This document shows positions 34,555 through 43,447 of a stretch of DNA of 64,000 nt, piece after piece; within the stretch, counting starts at the first letter, position 1, and each line of letters starts with the position of its first letter. The notes beneath the pieces are model-generated. The model was not told the DNA's origin, made no database searches, and worked only from the letters and a program-made list of their open reading frames with translations. Location: contig NZ_CP149817.1 in assembly GCF_037935975.1 (NCBI RefSeq), positions 124,001-188,000 of the forward strand, in the 5' to 3' direction. The DNA is from Teredinibacter turnerae. GTDB taxonomy: Bacteria; Pseudomonadota; Gammaproteobacteria; Pseudomonadales; Cellvibrionaceae. A program made the position numbers and the translations under genes.

Positions 34555-35701
34555 GGAACCTCTGAATTTTATGCAAATTTTATAGATTTAATTAAATTTT
34601 CAGTATTTTTCCCCCAATAAGAAAAAAATCGCAGCATATCCTCGGTAATTTACCCTAAATTCAGGCCAAAACCTGAATTTAGGACGCACTGTCCCTCAGG
34701 ACAGCAAATACCGTTTGCATGTAACAAGGTTTGCGAACCCCGCCAACAAATACAAACGCTCCGTATTTTTCGTCAATCCGCGATAGCGGGTTTTACTGTA
34801 ACCAAACTGCTGTTTAATAATGCGAAACGGATGTTCCACTTTCGCGCGTACACTCGCCTTGATTTTTTCAATCTGTGCCGCTGCGCCGCTTAAGGTCTTT
34901 CGTTTTCCGGGGCGGTAGCCAACAAACCAGTTTATATCCAGGTCTTGTGCCTCGTCCCGTTTTTCAATCCCGAGGTAACCCGCATCACCCCACATACGAT
35001 TTTCGTAACCATGCAGTAATTGTCTGCCTAAATTTATATCGTGAACATTGGCCGGGGTGGTAGCCATGCTATGGATTACACCAAACGCATCGTCTACGCC
35101 AATGTGCATTTTCATTCCAAAATGCCATTCATTCCCCTTTTTGGTTTGGTGCATCTCGGGATCGCGCTGGCCGGATTCGTTTTTTGTCGACGTCGGTGCG
35201 CTGATAATAGTGGCATCAACAATCGTTCCTTCCTTAAAGGAAAGGCCTTGTTTGGCAAGGTGTTTGTTTATTTTGGAAAACAGTTTCTTCCCGAGGTTAT
35301 GTCTTTCGAGCAAGTGACGGAAGTTTAAAATCGTTGTTTCGTCCGGAACAGTATCAATACTGATTCCGGCAAAGCGTCTCATGGATTCAACTTCGTACAG
35401 GGTGTCCTCCATCGCAGGGTCGCTGAGATTATAAAACAGTTGCATGCAGTGAATCCGAAGCATGCTTGAAAGCGGGAACGGCTTGCGACCCCGCAGTGAT
35501 TTTGAGTAGTAGCGGGCTATCGGCCTTTCGAGCTCATTCCAGGGGAGGAGTTTATCCATCTCAAGAAGGAATTTTTCCCTGCGGGTTTGTTTGCGTTTTG
35601 CCTGGCCTTCGGCATCTGAAAAGCTTAACTGGGACATAATGTTTGCTCCGACTTGAGATGACCCGTATTATCGCAGATATTCGGTATTTTTCAGAGGTTT
35701 C
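34555..35701 (-). mobile_element. IS5-family insertion sequence with CTAG target duplication
   Basis: The element is 1,147 bp with imperfect terminal inverted repeats (GGAACCTCTGAATTTT at the left; the right end's complement reads GAAACCTCTGAAAAAT). It is flanked by the direct repeat CTAG (34551-34554 and 35702-35705), the palindromic 4-bp target typical of many IS5 members. It carries one intact transposase on the minus strand. Confidence 0.9.
34696..35637 (-). CDS. IS5-family transposase
   Basis: The 313-residue DDE transposase starts with the DUF772-like N-terminus (LLPWNELERPIARYYSKSLRGRKPFPLSSMLRIHCMQLFYNLSDPAMEDTLYEV). Catalytic candidates are GTIVDATIISAP (first Asp), MWGDAGYLGIEKRDE (second Asp) and RAKVEHPFRIIKQQFGYSKTRYRGLTKN (Glu in the YREK-like C1 region). 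It seems intact. Confidence 0.9.
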   Translation of the reverse strand: MSQLSFSDAEGQAKRKQTRREKFLLEMDKLLPWNELERPIARYYSKSLRGRKPFPLSSMLRIHCMQLFYNLSDPAMEDTLYEVESMRRFAGISIDTVPDETTILNFRHLLERHNLGKKLFSKINKHLAKQGLSFKEGTIVDATIISAPTSTKNESGQRDPEMHQTKKGNEWHFGMKMHIGVDDAFGVIHSMATTPANVHDINLGRQLLHGYENRMWGDAGYLGIEKRDEAQDLDINWFVGYRPGKRKTLSGAAAQIEKIKASVRAKVEHPFRIIKQQFGYSKTRYRGLTKNTERLYLLAGFANLVTCKRYLLS

Positions 35702-35975
35702 CTAGAGTATCTTTTGGGGTGTCTGCGTTATGGCAGGGCGCTGTTTTAGGGTTGCTTCTTGGGTTGTTCGAGTATTGTTCCGGGTCGCTGGCATTTTCCG
35801 CGAAAAGAAAAATTGAAAAGCATGCAAAATGGTTAATCATTCAGTTGTTTTTATCGGCATCATTATTTCCTATCTCTGGCGCTGTTGCGGGATATCTGTG
35901 CGGTATTGCCTAAAAGGCGAGAAGTGCATTTTTATTGGATGTTTTTTCTGCTTTTTTAAAGCTTATACGTAAGAA

Positions 35976-37246
35976 CATTGCTGTCCCATAAATATCAGGA
36001 GAATTTAAACTGCGTCTGAGGGCTGGGTTCACTGTCACCCGGGGGCTCCCCAACAATAAGGCCCAAGAGATCTCTTAATGCAAATAAATTTAGTTGAAGT
36101 AAACGCAATATATGTTGAAAACTAATGGCAGCTTGGCTACAAAACTTCAAATACGTTATTAACAAGAGCATTGTAAGTGCAATCCAAATTTGTGTCATAA
36201 CAGCGTTTGGTGAAGTGCCAAGAAAAATTTTAATTTTCAGGTTCTGCTTTATCGTTTTAAAAAATATTTCAACTTGCCAACGCGCTTTGTATATATCGGC
36301 AATCGTTTTGGCCGCCAGCGCAAAATTATTGGTTAAAAAGTAATAGCGTTTCCCTGTTTCTGGATCTCGATACCCAACTCGGCGTAAAGGTACCGGGCAA
36401 TCTTTAGCCTTAGTTCCATTGAGTTGAATCGTTTGATCGCAGGTTAAGCCCGAAGATTTATTCACCGTGCGCCGCTCTATAACGCTATATTTGGCATTAC
36501 TCTTAAGCCGGGTAACAAAATAAATATCGTTACAATTCAATTGGTTATACCATGCGTAGTCAGTATAGGCTCGATCTACAGCGACGATACTGTGCTTGGG
36601 AAGCTTTAGCGTTCGTGCGACCTGGATGTCGTGGGTTTTACCGTTAGTGATGTGTATGAAGGTTGGCAGGTAACCAGAGTGGTCCAACCCGCAATGAAGT
36701 TTAATAGCGCCTTTGGTTGATCTGAATTTCGCCCAAGGAAAAACGGATAAACAAAGATCAATCGTGGTGGAGTCTAAAGAGTACAGTGCGTTATTAAATT
36801 TAAATCCGTGTTTGGGTGCCATACTTTGACACCGTTGCAGCAATTTGAAGAAAACCGCCTGGTAAAGTGTGTAGGGTTGCTGTTCATTGACACGAGAAAG
36901 TGTCGATCGGCTAATGGTATTCATGCCGAGATGGTACATGCGCTTAGTTTGCGCGCGAACATTGTCGACAACATCTCGAAGGCTAGCTCTTCCACTTAAT
37001 TGGGCAACCGACATAGTGACGAATTGAGCCCACCTGGACATTTTTCGAAGTTTTTGCCCCGTATGATGCTGTTTCGCGAGTGGGTCAAATTCGTGTCTCG
37101 GAATAAACTTTAGCAATTGTGAGAGAACCGTATTATGATGTGACAAGGCTTAAGTCTCCTTGTTTTATAGTGTTTGTTTCGCACCATCATTATACTAACT
37201 TGTTGAGACTTAAGCCTTTTTTATTTCTGAGTGTGGGACAGCAATG
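35976..37246 (-). mobile_element. IS4-family insertion sequence with 9-bp target duplication
   Basis: The 1,271-bp element has perfect 13-bp terminal inverted repeats (CATTGCTGTCCCA and its complement) and is flanked by the 9-bp direct repeat ACGTAAGAA (35967-35975, 37247-37255). This fits IS4-family rules. It inserts just downstream of the IS5-disrupted gene and not in a coding sequence I can see. Confidence 0.9.
35995..37146 (-). CDS. IS4-family transposase
   Basis: The 383-residue DDE protein has the DUF4372-like N-terminus (LSQLLKFIPRHEFDPLAKQHHTGQKLRKMSRWAQFVTMSVAQLSGRASLRDVV). Catalytic candidates are YSLDSTTIDLCLS (first Asp), IVAVDRAYTDYAWYNQ (second Asp) and IYKARWQVEIFFKTIKQNLKI (Glu in the Y-x-x-R-W-x-V-E-x-F-F-K signature). 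The protein appears full length. Confidence 0.9.
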   Translation of the reverse strand: MSHHNTVLSQLLKFIPRHEFDPLAKQHHTGQKLRKMSRWAQFVTMSVAQLSGRASLRDVVDNVRAQTKRMYHLGMNTISRSTLSRVNEQQPYTLYQAVFFKLLQRCQSMAPKHGFKFNNALYSLDSTTIDLCLSVFPWAKFRSTKGAIKLHCGLDHSGYLPTFIHITNGKTHDIQVARTLKLPKHSIVAVDRAYTDYAWYNQLNCNDIYFVTRLKSNAKYSVIERRTVNKSSGLTCDQTIQLNGTKAKDCPVPLRRVGYRDPETGKRYYFLTNNFALAAKTIADIYKARWQVEIFFKTIKQNLKIKIFLGTSPNAVMTQIWIALTMLLLITYLKFCSQAAISFQHILRLLQLNLFALRDLLGLIVGEPPGDSEPSPQTQFKFS

Positions 37247-37350
37247 ACGTAAGAATTATCTTTTTTCCGTTGGCTTGTCTAAATTAAAATGTCATAAGTG
37301 CACGCGTTTTAACGATTTTTGTTTTTAGACTGATTTTGTTAAATGCGCTT

Positions 37351-37545
37351 ATGAGCAAGGATTTGCTTAATTGGATGTCATTACTTGCGCGGCAGTTCGT
37401 GTTGTTGATCGTTAATTGGTTGGCGCCTATTTGGGGTTGTTTTTGGCTAATTATAGTGGCAGGTTATTTTGGTTTAAAAGACGCTCATCTGCAGACACGC
37501 TTGTTATTATTTCGCATGGTGTTACGCAAACCGATGCTGTCGTAA
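37351..37545 (+). CDS. Small predicted membrane protein
   Basis: The 64-residue frame (ATG at 37351) has a long hydrophobic segment (FVLLIVNWLAPIWGCFWLIIVAGYFG) and a basic C-terminus. No ribosome binding site is obvious and no family is recognised, so this may not be a real gene. It lies at the right edge of the AT-rich island. Confidence 0.3.
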   Translation: MSKDLLNWMSLLARQFVLLIVNWLAPIWGCFWLIIVAGYFGLKDAHLQTRLLLFRMVLRKPMLS

Positions 37546-37686
37546 ACCTGGGCGCGCTGCATCAAAAGCATTAGTTGGCAGCTATGATTCCGAGCTGGTA
37601 GAAAAAAATTTGCAACTCAATAGTCACGAAAACAACAAGCGCTAAAATACTGGATGCTTGTTTATCCACGCTCTCATTGCTGTATT

Positions 37687-38754
37687 TTACATTTTGCTCG
37701 CTTCCTGATCCGTATTGATTGCCCGTATGGGGTAAGGTATTACGATTCCTTCTTGTGCGTAGCGCTTGTGAAGCGCTTTTATAAATTCCGATTTGATAAA
37801 AAAACGGGTGAAATACTCGTGAGCGCGCAGCATCACGGTAAAGTTAATGCTGCTGCTATCGAACGTATGGTAAACCACAAAAGTATCGTACTCGGGTACG
37901 CCCCACTTATGTGTTTTAAGAACCTCCCTCGCCACTTCGAGGGTTACGCGCTCGACGTGCTCCAGGTCTGAGTTGTAGTGCACACCAACCTCTACCGGAA
38001 CGGAAAGTTCTTTCTGCGGGTAATAGTAATTAATAATTTTTGATTGCGACAACACACTGTTGGGCATGATCACGACGTTGTTGGGCAGCATTTTTATCCA
38101 GGTCGAACGCCAGCCAATTTTTTGCACGAAGCCCTGTTCGCCAGATTCCAGTTCGATAAAGTCGCCTACCCGGATAGGTTTGTCGATAACCAGCTGAACA
38201 CCTGAAAAAAAGTTTTCCAGCGTCGGTTGTAGCGCAAGCGCAACGGCCAGAGAGGTGATCCCCAGCGACGCAATGATGGGTGTGATTGAAATCCCGAGGG
38301 TACCCAGCAGTACAAGTGCACCTATCCCAATCACGAGCCCCTTGGCGATGCCTTTAAGAATGCTGCTGCTATTGCGCAACGATTCTGATTTGTGGGTGTA
38401 AACGCTTAGCGCGCCTTCGCTGAAGCGATCAGAGAAAATAACAAGTGCAAGCACTATAAGAATTTGCGCTGCGAGGGAGGTATAGCGACTGAGGTCTGCA
38501 TTCGTGATCCGGTAGAAATCGAGTAGCCGCTCAAACAGTAACAGATTAAGCAGCACGATAAGGATTGTCAGGGGCACCGGAAGTGCGTTTAACAGCAATG
38601 TATCTATGTCCAGGTTCGTCCGTGCAATAAGCTTTTGCAGACGCTTAAGCAGGAAACCTTTTACCAGATACATGACGCCTGTGGACAAGAGAACCAGGCA
38701 AACCACAACAACCAGGGGTGGGACTTGTAAGGTTTGTAGTTGTTCTAGAAGCAT
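37687..38754 (-). CDS. MscS-family mechanosensitive ion channel
   Basis: The 355-residue protein has several N-terminal helices, then the pore-lining TM3 region (TPIIASLGITSLAVALALQPTLENFFSGVQLVID) and the beta domain (DKPIRVGDFIELESGEQGFVQKIGWRSTWIKMLPNNVVIMPNSVLSQS), all typical of MscS. Compared with E. coli MscS (286 residues) it has an extra N-terminal pair of helices. It presumably releases solutes on hypo-osmotic shock. It borders the AT-rich island but has core-like composition. Confidence 0.9.
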   Translation of the reverse strand: MLLEQLQTLQVPPLVVVVCLVLLSTGVMYLVKGFLLKRLQKLIARTNLDIDTLLLNALPVPLTILIVLLNLLLFERLLDFYRITNADLSRYTSLAAQILIVLALVIFSDRFSEGALSVYTHKSESLRNSSSILKGIAKGLVIGIGALVLLGTLGISITPIIASLGITSLAVALALQPTLENFFSGVQLVIDKPIRVGDFIELESGEQGFVQKIGWRSTWIKMLPNNVVIMPNSVLSQSKIINYYYPQKELSVPVEVGVHYNSDLEHVERVTLEVAREVLKTHKWGVPEYDTFVVYHTFDSSSINFTVMLRAHEYFTRFFIKSEFIKALHKRYAQEGIVIPYPIRAINTDQEASKM

Positions 38755-38809
38755 GAATCATCACCGAATACGGGTTGTGGTGCGATTTTCAGAGCAAGTT
38801 ATGTTCCGT

Positions 38810-39286
38810 TTAGCCTAGCGGTTTTTCATAGCATTGCTCTGTGCGTTCTGCACCCCAAATGGCGTGGGTTTTTTCCGCGACTAAAGAAAATCCGTTGCGC
38901 AGATACATGGTTTTTGCGCTATCCAAGCCTTTAGCAGTCCACAGTCGGATGCGCAGATAATTGTGTTGGCTGCAAAATTTAATCGCACTGGTTAACAGCT
39001 GTTTACCGAGCCCGGTACCCTGAAAGTTTGGGTGCACGATATACCAGCGCAATTGAGCGATATTGTTACCCGCATCGCATATACAAATAACGCCAACGAT
39101 CTGATTGTTGCTCTCGGCAATCCAGATGCGCTCTTTGGGGTTCGTGCGCAGCGCAAATTGCGCGAGAGGTTCGGCGACATAGGCTTCGAAGGTGTGATCG
39201 TAGCCTTCGGTTGCCGAGTAGTACTCGCTGTGAAGCAGAATAATTCTGCCGATATCGGTGGCTTGGAGTGTATTGCGGATCAACAT
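38810..39286 (-). CDS. GNAT-family acetyltransferase
   Basis: The start at 39286 (MLIRNTLQATDIGRI) fits GNAT N-termini; a longer frame reaches 39361. The motif-A region is present: LRWYIVHPNFQGTGLGKQLL (Q/R-x-x-G-x-G/A acetyl-CoA loop) and KTMYLRNGFSLV at the C-terminus. Substrate unknown. It runs in the same direction as the two-component genes, but the intergenic distance to them (about 85 bp) leaves an operon uncertain. Confidence 0.8.
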   Translation of the reverse strand: MLIRNTLQATDIGRIILLHSEYYSATEGYDHTFEAYVAEPLAQFALRTNPKERIWIAESNNQIVGVICICDAGNNIAQLRWYIVHPNFQGTGLGKQLLTSAIKFCSQHNYLRIRLWTAKGLDSAKTMYLRNGFSLVAEKTHAIWGAERTEQCYEKPLG

Positions 39287-39371
39287 GTCAGCAGGCAATT
39301 CTAAGTCGCTAAAGTAGTGGAGGGACCGTGTAATGATCAATGGTGGATGCCACCGTCGCACATAGTAAATG

Positions 39372-40676
39372 CTAGCGGGGAAGCGTTACAGTGACACACA
39401 AGCCGCCTTCAGCGCGGTTGCTGAAATCCAGTTTGCCCCCGTTTTTTTCGATGGCGCGACGCGCGATGCTCAAGCCAAGACCGAAACCTTTTTGCGAGTT
39501 CTCTGCTGCCGTTTGAAAAAACGGTTCGGTAACGCGTGCCAGGTGTTCTGGTGCGATACCACAGCCGCTATCGCAAATTTCTACGGTTGTTGTATGTTCC
39601 AACTCACTTAACTGTATTTGCACGAGGCTGTTTGGTGGCGAGTATTTGCAGGCGTTATCGAGAAAATTGGTTAAGGCCTTCTGCAGGGAGTTCAGAAAAC
39701 CGGTGTAGTGGATCGGGCGAGTGGTGGCACTGCGTATTTCAATTTGATGCTCAGGGTAGCGAAAGCGAATATCGCTGCACACGTCGTCCACTAAGCCGTC
39801 AAGCAATGCTGTTTCGCGATCTTCCGGCAGTTCATGGAAGCGGGCATAGTCGAGAATCTGCTGAATGAGGGCATTCATGCGGTCGCACTCGTGATGGATT
39901 TTGGCGATGTATCGCGGAGATTCGGGCTTTTTCTCCACGAGCGCGGCAGCCGCCTGCAAACGGGCCAGCGGGGCGCGTAGCTCGTGTGAAACATCATGCA
40001 GAAGTTGACGTTGCCCATTAATGCTGGCTGCGACCTGGTGAATCATGTGGTCCAAATCCCGCGCTAATTCGCCAATTTCATCGCCGCGCTGAAGTAGTTT
40101 TTTATCTGGGCGGGCGTCAAGATTCCCTCCTGCCACTTCGCGCGAACGCGCGCCCAGGTTTTTCAGTGGGCGCGCAATCGACCAGCTTAGCAGCGCGCTG
40201 GCCAAAGTAGAGGCGATCAGAATTAACACAAATTGGGTGGACTGCAGGCGCTTCAGCATGTCTTTCATAAACAGTGGCTTGCGCGGGAGCTGCGTCTCCA
40301 CGTTATAGAGCGTGCCGTAGGCGCTGGTGACTTGAAATTGCAGTGTGCGTTCTTCGGCTTGAAACCTGAAGCGGTGTTGGAATACCGGTGTGTTAGTGTC
40401 TGCTCGCGTAATGTTCAGTCGCGGCGACGGTTCCTCGCCACGCTTAGGGCCGGGCCCGCCGAAACGGCGGAAGCGAGGCATAGGCTCGCCACTTTCAACG
40501 CGATCAATGATCTGTTCGGCAAAGCGACGCGCCATCTGCTCGTGCAAGTTGGTGATTCGCGTCGCTTCCATGTTACTTACGATGGTGAAACTAGCGGCAA
40601 AGATGACCGCCAGATTCACCAGCCAGAAGGTGAGAAATATTTTCCAGAATATTTTACTAAAACCGAAATTGGGCAT
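39372..40676 (-). CDS. Sensor histidine kinase, CpxA-like
   Basis: The 434-residue kinase has two membrane segments (IFLTFWLVNLAVIFAASF, near 12-30, and FVLILIASTLASALLSWSI near 150-170) bounding a periplasmic domain, then HAMP (RPLKNLGARSREVAGGNLDARP), H-box (LLHDVSHELRAPLARLQAAAAL), N-box (LTNFLDNACKYSPP) and G boxes (ICDSGCGIAPEHL; GFGLGLSIARR). Its partner regulator starts upstream and the genes overlap by one base. With the divergent Spy-like protein it forms a Cpx-type envelope-stress module. Confidence 0.85.
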   Translation of the reverse strand: MPNFGFSKIFWKIFLTFWLVNLAVIFAASFTIVSNMEATRITNLHEQMARRFAEQIIDRVESGEPMPRFRRFGGPGPKRGEEPSPRLNITRADTNTPVFQHRFRFQAEERTLQFQVTSAYGTLYNVETQLPRKPLFMKDMLKRLQSTQFVLILIASTLASALLSWSIARPLKNLGARSREVAGGNLDARPDKKLLQRGDEIGELARDLDHMIHQVAASINGQRQLLHDVSHELRAPLARLQAAAALVEKKPESPRYIAKIHHECDRMNALIQQILDYARFHELPEDRETALLDGLVDDVCSDIRFRYPEHQIEIRSATTRPIHYTGFLNSLQKALTNFLDNACKYSPPNSLVQIQLSELEHTTTVEICDSGCGIAPEHLARVTEPFFQTAAENSQKGFGLGLSIARRAIEKNGGKLDFSNRAEGGLCVTVTLPR

Positions 40677-41371
40677 CAGTCTGCGGACAATAGTTGGTAA
40701 CCGACCCCTCGGACGGAGCGAATAATGTCGTGAATGCCCGCACTGGCCAGCTTCTGGCGTATCCGGCTGACGTGCACATCAATGCTGCGGTCGTAGGCGG
40801 TCAAGGGGCGGTGCAGTACCTGCTCGGTAAGAAATGCCTTGGTCTGGGTTTGCCCCGGGTGCTGCATCAGCACTTTAAGGGTGTTGAACTCGGCTCCGGT
40901 GAGCTGCAGCGGTGTGCCGAGTGCATTGGCTTGCATATCGGCCGGACTGAGCTGAATGCCGGCTACATCCAGTAGGTGTTGATCGCCGGTGGCCGGGTTT
41001 TGAGTGCGGCGCAGGATAGCGCGCACCCGGGCAACCAGCTCACGGGGGTTACAGGGTTTGGCCAGGTAGTCGTCGGCGCCCATTTCGAGCCCCAGGATGC
41101 GATCAATATCATCACCGCGACCGGTCAACATAATTACCGGTGTGCTGTTGTTCGGTCGCAGGCGCTGCAGTACATCCAGCCCGGACAGCTCCGGCATCAT
41201 AATATCCAGCACGATCAGCTGGCATTCCGGCGGCGAGGCGAGGCGCGTGAGCGCGCTTTGGCCATCGTGGACTTTATCCACGGCGAAGCCTTCAGCGGTA
41301 ATATATTCGCCGATGAGGTCGCAAAGCTCTTGATCGTCGTCGACCAGTAAAATGAGAGGTGAATTTTCCAT
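40676..41371 (-). CDS. OmpR-family response regulator, CpxR-like
   Basis: The 231-residue regulator has a receiver (acidic pair DDD near residue 12, phospho-acceptor in IVLDIMMPELSGLD, Lys in YLAKPCNPREL) and a winged-helix trans-reg-C domain (LTGAEFNTLKVLMQHPGQTQTKAFLTEQVLHRPLTAYDRSIDVHVSRIRQKL). A start at 41371 (MENSPLI) or two codons earlier is possible. The downstream kinase gene overlaps by one base. Cpx-type by context with the Spy-like gene. Confidence 0.85.
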   Translation of the reverse strand: MENSPLILLVDDDQELCDLIGEYITAEGFAVDKVHDGQSALTRLASPPECQLIVLDIMMPELSGLDVLQRLRPNNSTPVIMLTGRGDDIDRILGLEMGADDYLAKPCNPRELVARVRAILRRTQNPATGDQHLLDVAGIQLSPADMQANALGTPLQLTGAEFNTLKVLMQHPGQTQTKAFLTEQVLHRPLTAYDRSIDVHVSRIRQKLASAGIHDIIRSVRGVGYQLLSAD

Positions 41372-41501
41372 ATCCACAATGTAACGGCTTTAATGCCCAC
41401 CTGCGAGTCCTTTACGTAACTTTACCGCGGCGCAACCCTACTTAGCATTGCCGGCGAGCATACTGTGAGCCATCAAACAACGCCACGTGAAGGAGGCAAT
41501 G

Positions 41502-41966
41502 ATGAAAGCAAAATGTAAAGCACTGATTGGCGCCGGGCTTATTTCTATGGCGGCTGGCGCTATGGCCATGGGGCCTGGACAGGGTGGCTGTGGCAAGGGC
41601 GGTGGCGGCGGTTTCCAAGGGCGCGGGCTGGACATGATGGAGTACGCCCTGGATCTGACTTCCGAGCAAAAGGCACAAATCCAAGCCTTGCGCGACGAGC
41701 ACGCTGCGGCGCGCGGTGAGCGCGGTCTCGGCAACCCTGCGGCGCTGTCTCAGCTCGACCCATCCGCTGCGGATTATCAAACCCAGTTGGATGCGCTCGC
41801 GGCACAGGCAGCGGACTCAGCCAAGCAACGGGTGTATTTCCATGCGGAAATGCAGGCCAAAATGCGCGAAATTCTCACCCCGGAACAACTGGAAAAATGG
41901 CAGGATATGAAAAGCCGAATGGGTAAACGTGGTCGCGGTGGCTGGCGCTCGGAGGCAGATGAGTAG
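41502..41966 (+). CDS. Spy/CpxP-like periplasmic protein
   Basis: The ATG at 41502 has AAGGAGG 5 bp upstream. The signal peptide ends near AAGAMAMG, then a glycine-rich stretch (GGCGKGGGGGFQG) is followed by helical LTSEQKAQIQALRDEHAAARGE and ILTPEQLEKWQDMKSRMGKRG. The two LTxEQ-type motifs are the LTxxQ signatures of the Spy/CpxP family, proteins that sense misfolded envelope proteins. It is divergent from the two-component pair, the arrangement of cpxP-cpxRA. Confidence 0.8.
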   Translation: MKAKCKALIGAGLISMAAGAMAMGPGQGGCGKGGGGGFQGRGLDMMEYALDLTSEQKAQIQALRDEHAAARGERGLGNPAALSQLDPSAADYQTQLDALAAQAADSAKQRVYFHAEMQAKMREILTPEQLEKWQDMKSRMGKRGRGGWRSEADE

Positions 41967-42085
41967 TGTTGTAATCGCGTTTATAAGGCGGGAAAACCCG
42001 TCGTTGTGCGACAAATAACTCGTGTTGCACCGTGACGGGTGGTTCGGAACGATGGACTACCTAACGGGTTTCTTCGTGCTAAACA

Positions 42086-42109
42086 AGCGGGAGAAAAATT
42101 CTCCCGCTC
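42086..42109 (-). terminator. Hairpin downstream of the DUF6316-like gene
   Basis: A perfect 9-bp stem (AGCGGGAGA / TCTCCCGCT) with a short A-rich loop (T-rich on the minus strand) lies 23 bp past the minus-strand gene end. On the minus strand it is followed by TGTTTAG, so a weak intrinsic terminator. It can also serve the plus-strand gene upstream. Confidence 0.6.
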
Positions 42110-42131
42110 AGAATTATTATGATTGCGCGCT

Positions 42132-42353
42132 TCAGGCGGCGCGACTTGAGTAACGGCCCAGGGTCTCGCGAATGGTGGGCTCGGCGTGGATGATAAAGTC
42201 GATAAAATCACTGGCACCCACTTCAGCTTCGTGCAGCGTATCGAAAGGGCCAATATCGACGCCCTCGCGGGTGCTGTAGTACCAGTAATCTCCCTTCTCA
42301 AAAAAGCGTTTGGAACGCGAAGGCACGGTACCTTCTTCACCAGTTCTGTTCAT
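42132..42353 (-). CDS. DUF6316-like small protein
   Basis: The 73-residue protein contains SKRFFEKGDYWYYSTREGVDIGPFDTLHEAEVGASDFIDFI, resembling the DUF6316 family of small gammaproteobacterial proteins (R-F-F-x-x-x-x-x-W-Y-F-x-T-R-E-G-x-x-x-G-P-F). Function unknown. It is monocistronic with a hairpin downstream. The family name is from memory. Confidence 0.65.
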   Translation of the reverse strand: MNRTGEEGTVPSRSKRFFEKGDYWYYSTREGVDIGPFDTLHEAEVGASDFIDFIIHAEPTIRETLGRYSSRAA

Positions 42354-42618
42354 AAGCTGTCTCCTTGTTTGACATCGATCCCTGATCGATAACTCTCAAT
42401 CCCCACGGGCAACATGCTTTGGCGCGTCCGATCTACATGCCAACACGGGATAAAACTCCAGTGCGCACGCGCCAAAATGACACATTCATATCTGCCTTAG
42501 GCGAAATTATAGGCAGGGCGCATATGGATGCAGCTCAATTTCGATGAAAATGTGATCATCGTCTCAAAACAAGTGTGAAGTCGTGCGCCAACTGAATTGG
42601 CTGAGGATAAGCGGTCGA

Positions 42619-43440
42619 TTAACGGGGGTGGGCGGTTGAGTCTGCCAGCTGTCGCGCCGCTGATTTTTGCGCGAGCAGGCGCGATACGGGTACCAGTGTG
42701 ATACCGCGGTTTGCCATGGCACCCAGCCCCAGTTGCAGCGCCTGGAGCGTTTCCGGATAAGGGTGGCCGATGCCTATGGCGTAACCGTGTTGTCGGGCGA
42801 TGGCTTCCAGTTTACTGAGCTGAGCGAGTATGGCCTCGGGGTCGCGCGTATTGTCGAGAAACACATTGCGCGATGCGCTAGCGAGGCCCATGGTCTGTGC
42901 GATGTCTTCGGCAATGCTGTCGGCACTGGTCCGGCTGTCGATAAAATAAAAGCGCTTCGCATCCAGTTCAGCCATCAACCAGTGCATATGGTCGCTGCTT
43001 GCGGTGAGTCGACTGCCGCCGTGGTTGTTCAGCCCCACTGCATAAGGCACGGCATCGAGCATGGCGCCGCAGCGTTCGCGAAATTCGGTTTCATCCTGAG
43101 AGATTGCCAGCCCCTGTTCCCATGGGCGCGGTGTCACCGGCTCCATTGGAGCGTGAACCATCACCTCTTTGCCTGCAATATGAGCCGTTTCGGCCAGGGT
43201 TGTGGCGTAGGGGGTGAACGGAATAATTGCGGCGGTGAGCGGCCAGGGCAAAGCGAGTATTTCAGTACCCAGCGTATGTTTGTACCCCAGGTCGTCGATG
43301 ATGATGGCAACCTTGGGTGCGTTAGCGAGCAACTGGGCCTGGCTGGGCGATTGTGCGTGAGCGGCTTCGGTTAACCAGGCGAGCCCAATCAACAGGGTGC
43401 GCAGCAGTAAGCCCGCACCCGGCTGCAAGCATGGTGGCAT
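42619..43440 (-). CDS. Divergent polysaccharide deacetylase family protein
   Basis: The start at 43440 (MPPCLQPGAG) gives a good signal peptide (LIGLAWLTEAAHAQ) and avoids overlap with ctpA; a longer frame begins at 43503. The mature part shows KVAIIIDDLGYKHTLGTEILALP, MVHAPMEPVTPRPWEQG and VGLNNHGGSRLTA, signatures of the divergent polysaccharide deacetylase (YibQ-like) family. Members occur in envelope operons with envC and ctpA, as here. Its role is probably in cell-wall or envelope maintenance. Confidence 0.85.
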   Translation of the reverse strand: MPPCLQPGAGLLLRTLLIGLAWLTEAAHAQSPSQAQLLANAPKVAIIIDDLGYKHTLGTEILALPWPLTAAIIPFTPYATTLAETAHIAGKEVMVHAPMEPVTPRPWEQGLAISQDETEFRERCGAMLDAVPYAVGLNNHGGSRLTASSDHMHWLMAELDAKRFYFIDSRTSADSIAEDIAQTMGLASASRNVFLDNTRDPEAILAQLSKLEAIARQHGYAIGIGHPYPETLQALQLGLGAMANRGITLVPVSRLLAQKSAARQLADSTAHPR

Positions 43441-43447
43441 GTGCAAA

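Larger units (their letters stand above)
34367..35913 (+). pseudogene. Small membrane protein interrupted by an IS5-family element
   Basis: The left part (34367 to the CTAG at 34551-34554) and the right part (after CTAG at 35702-35705 to the TAA at 35913) join in frame when the IS and one CTAG are removed, reading ...LFLYSRVSFGVSALW... The restored product is about 131 residues with four hydrophobic segments (IIPFVGFVVTTFAYAFCW, PIGVFTVFIQGAIFLFLY, LWQGAVLGLLLGLFEY, WLIIQLFLSASLFPISGAVAG), so a four-helix membrane protein of unknown function. As it stands it is broken. Confidence 0.8.
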
